64,000 bases of DNA, from assembly GCA_021648845.1 (NCBI GenBank), contig JAKJHY010000030.1, positions 1-64,000 on the forward strand, written 5' to 3'. The position numbers were made by a program, and so were the translations under genes. The notes beneath the pieces were generated by a model. That model saw only the letters and a program-made list of their open reading frames with translations. It had not been told where the DNA came from and searched no databases. This DNA is from Mycobacterium sp. MBM (GTDB lineage Bacteria; Actinomycetota; Actinomycetes; Mycobacteriales; Mycobacteriaceae). Below are positions 42,769 through 51,905 of this stretch, in pieces (the stretch's first letter is position 1; every line of letters starts with the position of its first letter).

Positions 42769-43986
42769 GTGAGCGAGCAGTTCTTCGAGGTGCGGGCCGA
42801 ACTGCCCGGACGTGCCGGGCGGGTCGGCACCATCCACACGCCCCACGGTGATATCCAGACTCCGGCGTTCATCGCCGTCGGCACCGCGGCCACCGTCAAG
42901 GCGGTACTGCCGGAAACCATGAAAGATCTGGGGGCGCAGGCGGTTCTGTCCAACGCGTACCACCTGTATCTGCAGCCGGGTCCTGATGTGGTGGACGAGG
43001 CCGGTGGCCTGGGGGCCTTCATGAACTGGCCGGGGCCGACCTTCACCGACAGCGGCGGCTTCCAGGTGATGTCCCTGGGGGTCGGGTTCAAGAAGGTACT
43101 CGCGATGGACTCCACCCGCGTGCAGGCCGACGACATCATCGCCGCGGGCAAGGAACGCCTCGCCCATGTCGACGAGGACGGTGTGACGTTTCGGTCGCAC
43201 CGCGACGGCAGCACGCACCGGTTCACCCCGGAGGTTTCCATCGGGATCCAGCACCAATTGGGTGCGGACATCATCTTCGCCTTCGACGAGCTGACCACGT
43301 TGGTGAACACCCGCAGCTATCAGGAGCAGTCGGTGCGGCGCACCCACGACTGGGCGCAGCGCTGCGTGGCCGAGCATCGCCGGCTCACCGAGGTGCGCCG
43401 CGACAAGCCGTATCAGGCGCTGTTCGGCGTGGTGCAGGGCGCGCAGTACGAGGACCTGCGCCGCCAGGCGGCCCGCGGCCTGGCCGAGATCGGCTTCGAC
43501 GGGTTCGGCATCGGCGGCGCATTGGAGAAGCAGAATCTGGCCACCATCGTCGGCTGGGTGACCGAGGAGTTGCCCGACGACAAGCCACGACATCTACTCG
43601 GAATCAGCGAGCCCGATGACCTTTTCGCTGCGGTGGCCGCCGGCGCGGATACCTTCGACTGCGTGTCCCCGTCCCGGGTGGCGCGCAATGCGGCGGTGTA
43701 CTCGGCGACGGGGCGGTTCAACATCACCGGGGCGCGCTTCAAACGCGATTTCACGCCCATCGACGACGAATGTGACTGCTACACCTGCGCCAACTACACC
43801 AGGGCCTATATCCATCACCTGTTCAAGGCCAAGGAGATCTTGTCCTCGACGTTGTGCACGATCCACAACGAGCGTTTCATCATCAGGTTGGTGGACAGGA
43901 TCCGTGGGTCCATCCTGGACGGCCGCTTCGACGAGCTGCAAAAAGACGTTCTCGGCCGGTATTACGGTAGTTCGGCGGCGTCATGA
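42769..43986 (+). CDS. tgt: Queuine tRNA-ribosyltransferase
   Basis: A 405-residue enzyme from GTG 42769. The active-site Asp94 lies in FTDSGGFQVMSLG, the substrate loop is FGVVQG with GFGIGG, and the zinc site is CDCYTC plus a downstream HH in YIHHLF. It exchanges guanine 34 of GUN-anticodon tRNAs for queuine or preQ1. No queuosine-synthesis genes occur in the window, so it may depend on salvage or distant genes. The stop overlaps the start of the next P450 gene (ATGA), which couples two unrelated activities. Confidence 0.94.
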   Translation: MSEQFFEVRAELPGRAGRVGTIHTPHGDIQTPAFIAVGTAATVKAVLPETMKDLGAQAVLSNAYHLYLQPGPDVVDEAGGLGAFMNWPGPTFTDSGGFQVMSLGVGFKKVLAMDSTRVQADDIIAAGKERLAHVDEDGVTFRSHRDGSTHRFTPEVSIGIQHQLGADIIFAFDELTTLVNTRSYQEQSVRRTHDWAQRCVAEHRRLTEVRRDKPYQALFGVVQGAQYEDLRRQAARGLAEIGFDGFGIGGALEKQNLATIVGWVTEELPDDKPRHLLGISEPDDLFAAVAAGADTFDCVSPSRVARNAAVYSATGRFNITGARFKRDFTPIDDECDCYTCANYTRAYIHHLFKAKEILSSTLCTIHNERFIIRLVDRIRGSILDGRFDELQKDVLGRYYGSSAAS

Positions 43987-45212
43987 CGGCCGGTGGCGTG
44001 GCGGATGCACAACTGCTGTTGATGCAGATGCTCGACCCGGCCAACCGCGCGGACCCGTATCCGCTGTTCGCGCAGATCCGCGGTCTCGGCCCGCTGCCCA
44101 TGCCGGACTCGCGCATGACGGTGTTCTCCGGCTTCGCCGACTGCGAGGCGGTGCTGCGCCACCCGGACGCGTGCAGCGACAGCATGAAATCCTCAGTCGT
44201 CCAACAACAGTTGGCATCCGGGGCGATGCCACCTCGAGGTAACACGCCGGGATTCCTGTTCCTGGACCCGCCGGATCACACCCGGTTGCGCAGGCTGGCC
44301 CAGCAGGCGTTCGCCCCCCGGGTGGTGCGGGCCTTGGAACCCGAGATCGATGCCATGGTCGACCGGCTGCTCGACGCGATGGCCGCCGCCGGCTCGGCGG
44401 ATCTGATCGCCGATCTGGCCTATCCGCTGCCGGTCGCCGTGATCTGCCGGCTGCTCGGGGTCCCCGTCGACGATGAGCTCCGATTCAGCCGGGCGGCCGC
44501 GCTGGTGGCGCAGGCGCTGGACCCGATCATGTCGATCACGGGTGCTCCCGACCCGGATGTCGATGCGCGCCTGCAGGCCGGCGCCTGGCTGCGCGCCTAT
44601 CTGGGTGAACTCGTCGAGCGGCGCCGTGCGGACCCTGCCGACGATCTGATCTCGGCGCTGATCGCCGCCGAGGAGGACGGCGACCAACTGACGGCGGACG
44701 AGATCGTGGCGACCTGCAACCTGCTGCTCATCGCCGGGCATGAGACGACGGTCAACCTGATCGCCAACGCGGCGCAGGTGATGTTGCGTGCACCGCAGCT
44801 CTGGGCGGCGTTGGCGGCCGATCCCGGCCTGGCCGGGTCAATCGTCGAGGAGACGCTGCGATTCGATCCACCGGTGCAGCTGGTCATGCGGATCGCCGGG
44901 GCGGATATGCGCATCGGTGCCGTCGACATCCCCCGGGGTGACACCATGTTGTTGCTGTTGGCGGCCGCCCAGCGCGATCCCGGCATGTACGAGGCGCCCG
45001 ACGAGTTCCGACTCGACCGCGAGCCGGTGCGGCATCTGTCCTTCGGGCTGGGCCCGCATTTTTGCCTGGGTGCTCCGCTGGCACGGCTGGAGGCGCGGGT
45101 GGCGCTGGCGAAGCTGGCGGCACGATTCCCGGAGGCGCGGCTGGCCGGCGAGCCGGTCTACAAACCGAACGTGACACTGCGCGGGTTGGCAACGCTTTCA
45201 GTCGACTTGTAA
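43983..45212 (+). CDS. Cytochrome P450
   Basis: A 409-residue P450 with standard motifs: I-helix AGHETT (251-256), ExxR in EETLR (290-293) and haem loop FGLGPHFCLG (354-363; Cys361). It differs from the P450 at 338, whose I-helix is unusual. Translationally coupled to tgt. No ferredoxin gene adjacent. The substrate is unknown. Confidence 0.93.
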   Translation: MTAGGVADAQLLLMQMLDPANRADPYPLFAQIRGLGPLPMPDSRMTVFSGFADCEAVLRHPDACSDSMKSSVVQQQLASGAMPPRGNTPGFLFLDPPDHTRLRRLAQQAFAPRVVRALEPEIDAMVDRLLDAMAAAGSADLIADLAYPLPVAVICRLLGVPVDDELRFSRAAALVAQALDPIMSITGAPDPDVDARLQAGAWLRAYLGELVERRRADPADDLISALIAAEEDGDQLTADEIVATCNLLLIAGHETTVNLIANAAQVMLRAPQLWAALAADPGLAGSIVEETLRFDPPVQLVMRIAGADMRIGAVDIPRGDTMLLLLAAAQRDPGMYEAPDEFRLDREPVRHLSFGLGPHFCLGAPLARLEARVALAKLAARFPEARLAGEPVYKPNVTLRGLATLSVDL

Positions 45213-45266
45213 AGCCATTGGAACGCATTTCGTCGTATAAGTCGCAAAAGCGGGCTGAATCCGCAC

Positions 45267-45272
45267 TAATAT
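45267..45272 (+). promoter_or_regulatory. Probable -10 box giving a leaderless transcript
   Basis: TAATAT ends six bases before ATG 45279. In mycobacteria a TANNNT box six to eight bases before the start codon normally places transcription initiation on the start codon itself. No ribosome-binding sequence is present, which fits a leaderless mRNA. Confidence 0.62.
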
Positions 45273-45278
45273 GCGTGC

Positions 45279-46484
45279 ATGCGGATTCTTTTGGTGGGTG
45301 CCGGCGGCGTCGGTTCGGCGTTTTGTGCGATCGCCGCGCGACGGGATTTCTTCGAGCAGATCGTGGTATCGGACTATGACGGCGCCCGCGCCGAACAGGC
45401 GGCCTCGGCCGTCGGCGACGCGCGGTTCATCGCGGCCCGGGTGGATGCCACCTCGGCGGATGCGGTCGCCGCACTGGTACGCGAGCACGCCATCACCCAT
45501 GTGATGAACGCGGTGGATCCCCGTTTCGTGATGCCGATATTCGACGGGGCCCTGGCCGGCGGCGCCGATTACCTCGACATGGCGATGAGCCTGTCGGCAC
45601 GCCACCCGGACAAACCGTACGAGCTGACCGGTGTGAAGCTGGGCGATGAGCAGTTCGCCGCCGAGAAGGATTGGCAGGCGGCCGGCCGGCTCGCGCTGGT
45701 CGGCATCGGTGTGGAACCGGGGTTGTCCGATGTCTTCGCCCGGTACGCCGCCGACCATCTGTTCAGCGAGATCGACGAGCTCGGCACCCGCGACGGCTCC
45801 AACCTGACGGTGGACGGCTACGAGTTCGCCCCGTCGTTCTCGATCTGGACGACCATCGAGGAATGCCTGAACCCGCCGGTGATCTGGGAGGCAGACCGCG
45901 GCTGGTTTGTCACCGAACCCTTCAGTGAGCCCGAGGTTTTCGACTTTCCGGACGGTATCGGGCCGGTCGAATGCGTCAACGTCGAACACGAAGAGGTGCT
46001 GCTGATGCCGCGCTGGGTGGACTGCAAGCGGGCCACCTTCAAGTACGGGCTCGGCGCCGAGTTCATCGACGTGCTCAAGACGTTGCACAAGTTGGGCCTG
46101 GACCGTACCGAGAAGGTCAGAGTGGGCGACGTCGAGGTCAGCCCCCGGGATGTGGTCGCCGCCTGTCTGCCCAACCCGGCCACCCTGGGGCCGAAGATGC
46201 GGGGCAAGACCTGCGCCGGGCTGTGGGTGACCGGAACCGGCAAGGACGGCCAACCCCGCTCCACCTACCTCTATCATGTCGTCGACAACGAGTGGTCGAT
46301 GGCCGAGTACGGCCACCAGTGCGTGGTGTGGCAGACGGCGATCAATCCCGTTGTGGCCCTGGAACTTCTGGCGAACGGCAGCTGGAGTGGCGCCGGGGTT
46401 CTGGGGCCGGAGGCCTTCGACGCGGTGCCGTTCCTGGAGCTGCTGACGGCCTACGGCTCCCCATGGGGCGTCAAGGAGCTCTGA
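45279..46484 (+). CDS. Saccharopine dehydrogenase-like protein
   Basis: A 401-residue protein with an N-terminal Rossmann motif (LLVGAGGVGSAF, residues 5-15) and the family's YLDMAMS and GVEPGLSDVFARYA segments. Related proteins act on saccharopine, carboxynorspermidine or homospermidine; actinobacterial members are mostly unassigned. It stands alone, apparently transcribed as a leaderless mRNA. Confidence 0.87.
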   Translation: MRILLVGAGGVGSAFCAIAARRDFFEQIVVSDYDGARAEQAASAVGDARFIAARVDATSADAVAALVREHAITHVMNAVDPRFVMPIFDGALAGGADYLDMAMSLSARHPDKPYELTGVKLGDEQFAAEKDWQAAGRLALVGIGVEPGLSDVFARYAADHLFSEIDELGTRDGSNLTVDGYEFAPSFSIWTTIEECLNPPVIWEADRGWFVTEPFSEPEVFDFPDGIGPVECVNVEHEEVLLMPRWVDCKRATFKYGLGAEFIDVLKTLHKLGLDRTEKVRVGDVEVSPRDVVAACLPNPATLGPKMRGKTCAGLWVTGTGKDGQPRSTYLYHVVDNEWSMAEYGHQCVVWQTAINPVVALELLANGSWSGAGVLGPEAFDAVPFLELLTAYGSPWGVKEL

Positions 46485-46506
46485 TCTCCCTTCCCCCCTC
46501 CCCGCG

Positions 46507-46563
46507 AGCGTGCGTGTCTGCGGCCCAGCGCGCCGTACCGATGTGCGAGTAAGCGCACGCTCA
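46507..46563. repeat. Intergenic inverted repeat (GAGCGTGCG / CGCACGCTC)
   Basis: Nine-base arms 39 bases apart in the 175-base gap between the saccharopine dehydrogenase-like and CoA-transferase genes; further CAGACACGC-type words nearby mirror TGCGTGTCTG. I recall similar dispersed intergenic repeats in fast-growing mycobacteria. It could fold in RNA as a terminator-like structure. Confidence 0.55.
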
Positions 46564-46659
46564 CCCACCATGGCCGGGCGTTGATCTGTCCGGCCACACC
46601 GTCGCTTCCCGGGCGTCGCCTGCAGACACGCGGGGTCGCGACGAAGTAGCGTCGGGTGC

Positions 46660-47997
46660 ATGCCAGAGGAGCTCACCGCCGAGCAGGCCGCCGCGCGGCT
46701 GCGGCCCAGCGACACATTGGGGATCCCGTTGGGGCCCGGCCAGCCGCCGGCCGTCCTGCGTGCGCTGGGCGAGCGTGACGACTGGACCGAACTGCGGGTC
46801 TACGGTGCGCTGCTCGCCGTACTCACCGAGCTGTTCACCCGCGAGGGGGTGCACTACCTTTCGGGTTTCTACGGTCCGCTGGACCGGGCGCTGCGCGACG
46901 GCGGGGCCGATGTCGATTTCGTGCCCGCGGACTTCCGCCGGTTCGGGCCGCTGTTGCGGCGGCAGTCACCGCGCGTGATGACCACCGTCGCGGCGGCTCC
47001 GGATGCCGACGGCTGGTGCTCGCTGTCGCTGCATGCCGGCGGCACCGTGGACGAATTGCGCCGTGCCGGGGCGGATCCCGACCGGCTGCTGATCGTCGAG
47101 GCATCCGATGCGTTCCCGCGCACCTACGGTCTGGGCGAGCATCGCCACGCCCTGCACGTCGACGAGATCGACATCTTGGTGCGGTCCTCGGAGGCGCCGC
47201 TCGCACTGCCCGGTGGAGACACGCCGCCCAGCGACGTCGACCGTGCGATCGCCGAGAATGCCGTGGCCTACCTGCCCTCCGGGGTGACCCTGCAGACCGG
47301 TATCGGCGCGATCCCCAACCAGATCGCCACCCTGCTCGCCGAGGGGGACGGCGGCGACTTCGGCCTGCACAGCGAGATGTTCACCGACGGATGCATGCGC
47401 CTGCACCGGGCGGGCAAGATCGCCAACGCCCACAAGGGCCAGTTCCACGGTGTCAGCGTGACGACGTTCGCGTTCGGGTCCGCCGAGCTCTACCGGTGGC
47501 TCGAAGACAACCGGGACGTGGCCTTCCTGCCGGTCGAGGTGGTCAACGCCCCGCATGTGATCGCCGACAACGAGCGCATGGTGACCATCAACGGTGCGCT
47601 GGCCATCGATATCCACGGCCAGGTGGTTGCCGACACCATCGACGGCGGCCAGTTCAGCGGGATCGGTGGCGCCGAGGATTTCGTGGCCGGCGCCGGCCTG
47701 GAGCTCTCCGACCGCTCGCTGATCTGCCTGCCGTCGACCTACACCAAGGACGGTGAACTGCGCTCGCGGATCGTCCCGTGGTTCGGTCCCGGCGCGGTGA
47801 TCACCACCCCGCGCCACCACGTCGACGTCATCGTCACCGAACACGGCACCGCCGAACTCGAGGGCCTGACGGTCCGTGAGCGTGGTGAGGCGCTGGCCGC
47901 CATCGCCGATCCGCGATTCCGCGACGGCCTGTTGGCGGCGGCCGAGCGGGCTACCGGGGGCCGGTCACCGGTGGCCGACCGAACCATCCTGTTGTGA
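46660..47997 (+). CDS. Acetyl-CoA hydrolase/CoA-transferase family protein
   Basis: A 445-residue protein of the Cat1/4-hydroxybutyrate CoA-transferase type. Both halves have the CoA-transferase fold. GIGAIPNQIATLL, LHSEMFTDGCM and GIGGAEDFVAGA correspond to the CoA-binding and catalytic-glutamate regions. It would move CoA between short acyl groups, often acetyl-CoA. The start is ATG 46660. It is convergent with the ABC transporter operon; eight bases separate the stops. Confidence 0.88.
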   Translation: MPEELTAEQAAARLRPSDTLGIPLGPGQPPAVLRALGERDDWTELRVYGALLAVLTELFTREGVHYLSGFYGPLDRALRDGGADVDFVPADFRRFGPLLRRQSPRVMTTVAAAPDADGWCSLSLHAGGTVDELRRAGADPDRLLIVEASDAFPRTYGLGEHRHALHVDEIDILVRSSEAPLALPGGDTPPSDVDRAIAENAVAYLPSGVTLQTGIGAIPNQIATLLAEGDGGDFGLHSEMFTDGCMRLHRAGKIANAHKGQFHGVSVTTFAFGSAELYRWLEDNRDVAFLPVEVVNAPHVIADNERMVTINGALAIDIHGQVVADTIDGGQFSGIGGAEDFVAGAGLELSDRSLICLPSTYTKDGELRSRIVPWFGPGAVITTPRHHVDVIVTEHGTAELEGLTVRERGEALAAIADPRFRDGLLAAAERATGGRSPVADRTILL

Positions 47998-48005
47998 CCA
48001 CCGCG

Positions 48006-48761
48006 TCACAGCGGGTTGAGAATACGGTCCAGGAACTGACGGGTCCGGTCCTGCTTGGGGTTGCCCAGGACCTCCTCCGGTGTGCCCCGTTCCAGGATGA
48101 TGCCCCGGTCGGTGAACAGCACCTGACTGGAAACCTGTCGGGCGAACTGGATCTCGTGGGTGACGATCACCAGAGTCCAACCCTCGACGGCCAGATCCTT
48201 GATGACCGCGAGCACCTCGCCGACCAGTTCCGGGTCCAGCGCGGAGGTCGGCTCGTCGAACAACACCACCTTCGGCTTCATGGCCAGCGCCCGCGCGATC
48301 CCGACCCGCTGCTGCTGCCCGCCGGACAGCTGGTAGGGGTACTGGTCCCGCTTGGCGGCCAGACCGACCCGTTCGAGCAGGTCGACGGCCTCGCTCACGG
48401 CCTGCTCCATCGGCCGCTTCTGCACGAACACCGGGCCCTCGATCACGTTCTGCAGCACCGTCCGGTGCGGGAACAGGTTGTGTCCCTGGAAGACGAACCC
48501 GCTGCGCGACTGGAACCGTCGCACCTCGGATTTCGTTGTCGGTGTCGCGAAGTCGATCTCGACATCGTCGATGCGGATCACGCCCGAGTCGGCCCGGTCC
48601 AGTGCGTTGAGGGTGCGTAGCAGGGTCGTTTTGCCCGACCCGGACGGGCCGATGATGGCGGTCGCGGTACCGGCGGCCACCGTGAAGGACACGCCGCGTA
48701 ACACCCTGTTGTCACCGAAGGCCTTCTCGATCCCCTCGGCTTCGACGCGATACTCGGTCAT
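48006..48761 (-). CDS. Polar amino-acid ABC transporter ATPase
   Basis: A 251-residue ATPase. Walker A is GPSGSGKTT (38-46), the signature LSGGQQQR, Walker B VVLFDEP and H-loop VTHE. It belongs to the glutamine/cystine (GlnQ/TcyN) type by length and Q-loop context. ATG 48761 overlaps the permease stop as ATGA. It powers the fused binding-protein/permease encoded upstream. Confidence 0.94.
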   Translation of the reverse strand: MTEYRVEAEGIEKAFGDNRVLRGVSFTVAAGTATAIIGPSGSGKTTLLRTLNALDRADSGVIRIDDVEIDFATPTTKSEVRRFQSRSGFVFQGHNLFPHRTVLQNVIEGPVFVQKRPMEQAVSEAVDLLERVGLAAKRDQYPYQLSGGQQQRVGIARALAMKPKVVLFDEPTSALDPELVGEVLAVIKDLAVEGWTLVIVTHEIQFARQVSSQVLFTDRGIILERGTPEEVLGNPKQDRTRQFLDRILNPL

Positions 48762-50293
48762 CTCGCCACGTACCTTTCCAGTCGGTGCTCGGCGCGGGCC
48801 TGCCCGAACGACAGCACCAGGCAGATCACCCAGTAGTAGATCGCCGCGGTCCCGTAGAGCGCGAAGAACTCGAAGGTGGGGGCCGCCACGATCTGCGCCT
48901 GGCGCAACAGTTCGGTCACCAGGATCGTCGAGGCCAGCGAGGTGTCTTTCACCAGCGAGATCAACGTGTTCGACAGCGGCGGTACCGCGACGCGGGTGGC
49001 CTGCGGCAGGATGATCCGGCGCAACGCGCCCGCGTAGGTGTAGCCGATCGTCTCGGCGGCCTCCCACTGCCCCTTCGGGACGCTGAGGATGGCCGAACGG
49101 ATGATCTCGGCGGCGTAGCCTCCGACATTGAGGCTGAACGCGATCACCGCCGCGGGGAACGGGTCGATCCGCACCCCGAACTCCGGCAGCGCGTAGAACA
49201 CGATGAACAACTGCACCAGCAGCGGGGTCCCCCGGATGATCGAGATGTAGAACCGGGCCACGTTGCTGAGCACCATGTTCGACGACAACCGGGCCAGCGC
49301 CACCGCGAGCGCGATCACCAGCCCGATCACAAAGCTGATGATCGTCAACGGAATCGTCATCGTCAGGGCGGCCTTGGCCAGTGGCCACAGATTGTCCAGC
49401 ACCAGCTGCATCGCCGAACGCACCGCGGGCTGCGGTCCGGTCGCCGCGGGGGTGGCCCCGGTCGCATCGGCCTTCAGGTACTTCTCCGAGATCGCGGTGA
49501 GCGTGCCGTCGGCACGCAGATCGTCGAGGGCACGGTTGAGTTCTGGCAGCAGTCCGCTGTTCTTGCGGGCCGCAAACCCCTGTTCGCTCTTCTCCCCGAC
49601 GGTGCCGGCGATCCTGACACTGGTGTCGCCGGTCTCGGCGAGGTAGGCGTAGACGGCGATGCTGTCGTTGACGACGACATCGACGCGGCCCTGGTTGAGC
49701 AACGTGATGGCCTGGGTGAAGCCCTCCACCGACTCGACGTTCGCGCCGGCATCCTTGGCGATCTGGGACCAGTTGCTGGTGGCGTTCTCGGCGGCGGTCT
49801 TACCCCGGATATCGGCGAGGCTCTTGATCGAGTCGTCATCGGCCCGGGTCACGATGACGCCCTCACCGACGGTATAGGGCTGCGACAGGTCGTACTTGGC
49901 CTGGCGTTCGGGGTTGATCGTCACCTGGTTGGCGACGATGTCGAACCGGTCGGCCTCCAGCGCGGCGAAGATGGAGTCCCACGGGGTCTCTACGAACTCG
50001 ACACGCACACCGAGCTTCTCGCCGACCGCTTTGGCCACGTCCACGTCATAGCCGACCAACTCGCCGGTGGCAGGATCGTGGTAGCTGAACGGGGCGTACA
50101 CCCCCTCGGTGCCGACTCGCAGCACCCCGGCCGAGCCGATCGGGTCCGTGGGCGGCTGGCCGGAAGTTCCGCAGCCGACGGCGCCGAGGATCACCGCGGC
50201 TACCGCGACGACGGCGAGCAATATCCGCACGGGGTTTGCGAGCACGGGCGGACCGTAGCAACGGTCGTCCCGCGCGCACAGGGTTTCGCTCAC
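48758..50293 (-). CDS. Amino-acid ABC transporter, binding protein fused to permease
   Basis: A 511-residue fusion. An N-terminal lipobox-like cysteine (GAVGC, residue 41) is followed by a family-3 solute-binding domain (about 60-275; RVGTEGVYAPFSYHD, GYDVDVAKAV). A permease domain with five helices (about 300-505) carries the EAA loop AAETIGYTYAGALRRIILPQ. Fused systems of this kind are known for glutamine transporters in firmicutes. GTG 50293 overlaps the gluQ stop as GTGA; GTG 50245 is an alternative start closer to the signal sequence. Likely substrate: a polar amino acid such as cystine or glutamine. Confidence 0.93.
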   Translation of the reverse strand: MSETLCARDDRCYGPPVLANPVRILLAVVAVAAVILGAVGCGTSGQPPTDPIGSAGVLRVGTEGVYAPFSYHDPATGELVGYDVDVAKAVGEKLGVRVEFVETPWDSIFAALEADRFDIVANQVTINPERQAKYDLSQPYTVGEGVIVTRADDDSIKSLADIRGKTAAENATSNWSQIAKDAGANVESVEGFTQAITLLNQGRVDVVVNDSIAVYAYLAETGDTSVRIAGTVGEKSEQGFAARKNSGLLPELNRALDDLRADGTLTAISEKYLKADATGATPAATGPQPAVRSAMQLVLDNLWPLAKAALTMTIPLTIISFVIGLVIALAVALARLSSNMVLSNVARFYISIIRGTPLLVQLFIVFYALPEFGVRIDPFPAAVIAFSLNVGGYAAEIIRSAILSVPKGQWEAAETIGYTYAGALRRIILPQATRVAVPPLSNTLISLVKDTSLASTILVTELLRQAQIVAAPTFEFFALYGTAAIYYWVICLVLSFGQARAEHRLERYVAR

Positions 50294-51177
50294 ACGGGCC
50301 GGTATACCCAGGGTTCGCGCGGTAAACCGGTCGGATCGAACTCGGTGAGCATGCCCGCCAGCGTGGTGGCGCGGTAGCCCAGCGACTCGGCGATGAGACG
50401 CAGCGTCGGGGCCACCCCGATCTGGGCCAGCGTCACCGCTCCGTCGCGTTTTGCCAGCCGCTTGCCCTCGGCATTGAGCACCAGCGGTACGTGCACATAG
50501 GTCACCGGCGGATACCCCAGTAGCTCGGCCAGGTAAGCCTGCCGCGGTGACGATGACAGCAGATCGTCACCGCGCACTACCTGGTCGACGTGCTGAGCGG
50601 CATCGTCGACGACCACCGCCAGGTTGTACGCGGCCACCCCGTCGCCGCGGCGCAGCACGAAATCGTCGACCACACCGGTGAATTCACCGTGCAGAAGATC
50701 GGTGACGGTGTAGGAGTAGGTGTCGCTGCGCAACCGCAGTGCCGGTGGGCGCACCGGATCGGCCGGTGGCTCGCGGTCCCGGCAGGTACCCGGGTAGGCG
50801 CCCTCGGGCGCGTGGGGGGCGCGCGGCGCGCTGAGAATATCCTTTCTGCTGCAATAGCATTCGTACACCAGGCCGCGTGCGGAGAGCTCGGCGATGACGC
50901 TGTCGTAGCGATCCGCGTGCGCGGACTGATATTCGGTAGCGCCGTCGGAGGTCACGCCGATGGCGCGTAGATCGGCAAGCTGGCGGACCGCCACATCGTC
51001 AGACGTACGGTCGTCGAGGTCTTCGACCCGGATAAGGAACCGGCGCCCGGATGCCCTGGCGAACAACCAGGCCAACACTGCCGTGCGCAGATTTCCGATA
51101 TGCAGGTCGGCCGACGGGCTGGGAGCGAACCGGCCCGAACCGGGCCCGTCGCTGCGCTCGCCCAGGTAGCCCGGCAT
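50290..51177 (-). CDS. gluQ: Glutamyl-Q tRNA(Asp) synthetase
   Basis: A 295-residue truncated glutamyl-tRNA synthetase lacking the anticodon-binding domain. The HIGH motif appears as HIGN (26-29) and the KMSKS equivalent as RLAKRDG. A zinc site is present in YECYCSRKD and GTCRD. The enzyme attaches glutamate to queuosine 34 of tRNA-Asp, so it depends on the same modification as tgt at 42.8 kb. ATG 51177. The stop overlaps the transporter gene. Confidence 0.92.
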   Translation of the reverse strand: MPGYLGERSDGPGSGRFAPSPSADLHIGNLRTAVLAWLFARASGRRFLIRVEDLDDRTSDDVAVRQLADLRAIGVTSDGATEYQSAHADRYDSVIAELSARGLVYECYCSRKDILSAPRAPHAPEGAYPGTCRDREPPADPVRPPALRLRSDTYSYTVTDLLHGEFTGVVDDFVLRRGDGVAAYNLAVVVDDAAQHVDQVVRGDDLLSSSPRQAYLAELLGYPPVTYVHVPLVLNAEGKRLAKRDGAVTLAQIGVAPTLRLIAESLGYRATTLAGMLTEFDPTGLPREPWVYRPV

Positions 51178-51183
51178 AGCCCG

Positions 51184-51825
51184 TCAGGCTACCTGCGCCA
51201 GCCGATCGCGGGCCTGCGCGGTGCACTGCGCCCACCGCGGGCCCGGAACCTGCACCGCGGACCCCGATGCGAAGGCACTGGAGATCACCAGATCGGGATG
51301 CAATGTTCCCAGCACCTGCAGGCTGTGCTGCAGCTGGGCGGCATCGCTGATGCCCGGGAGGTGGCCGGCCGCCCAGCGGCCGTCCTCGCCCAGGTAGATG
51401 GTGTCGCCGGTGAACAGGTATTCCTGGCCGTTGGCGCCAGGCACCAGATAGCACGTGCTGCCGGGAGAGTGGCCGGGCGTGGGGATCACCTCGATCCCGT
51501 TGGCGTCGACCTGCCTGCTGCTGACCGCGACGTCGACATGGGTGTGCTTGGCGATATCGTCCAGCTCGGCGACCGGGGCGTGCAGTTTGGCACCGAACTG
51601 TGCGCCGATGCGGCCCAGCATCGGGCCCGCCTCGTCACGGTGCGACAGATACTGGTGTGCGACGCCGCCGAGGCGCCGCAGTTCGGCGAAGTCGGCATCG
51701 GTCTGGGTGCTGTAGAACAGCACATTGCCGCAGCGGCCTCCGGTCCACAGGTAGGCGTGGGTCCTCAGCCCGGGGAAAGGGCTGTCCTGGCGGGTCTCCC
51801 ACAGGTCGGAGCGGATCTGTCGCAT
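51184..51825 (-). CDS. MBL-fold metallo-hydrolase
   Basis: A 213-residue beta-lactamase-fold protein. The first metal motif, normally HxHxDH, reads HQYLSHRDEAG, so some ligands are changed; later ligands in PTPGHSPGSTC and FTGDTIYLG are intact. The sequence begins strand-rich (IRSDLWETRQD). It may be a low-metal or altered-specificity thioesterase or hydrolase. It ends six bases upstream of the gluQ start on the same strand. Confidence 0.84.
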   Translation of the reverse strand: MRQIRSDLWETRQDSPFPGLRTHAYLWTGGRCGNVLFYSTQTDADFAELRRLGGVAHQYLSHRDEAGPMLGRIGAQFGAKLHAPVAELDDIAKHTHVDVAVSSRQVDANGIEVIPTPGHSPGSTCYLVPGANGQEYLFTGDTIYLGEDGRWAAGHLPGISDAAQLQHSLQVLGTLHPDLVISSAFASGSAVQVPGPRWAQCTAQARDRLAQVA

Positions 51826-51905
51826 GGGTGCCTCCTGATCGGTTGCACCCAGCCTTCAACATCAACCGCGGTTGAGGTCAACCTGTTTTCGGCGGTACCG
51901 CGGCG

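Noticed and set aside
42271..43593. Minus-strand frame extending the second LpqH-like gene through tgt
   Set aside because: The extension is antisense to tgt; the lipoprotein signal peptide places the start at 42711.
48785..50377. 530-codon plus-strand frame opposite the transporter fusion
   Set aside because: Antisense shadow; the minus-strand gene has recognisable binding-protein and permease domains.
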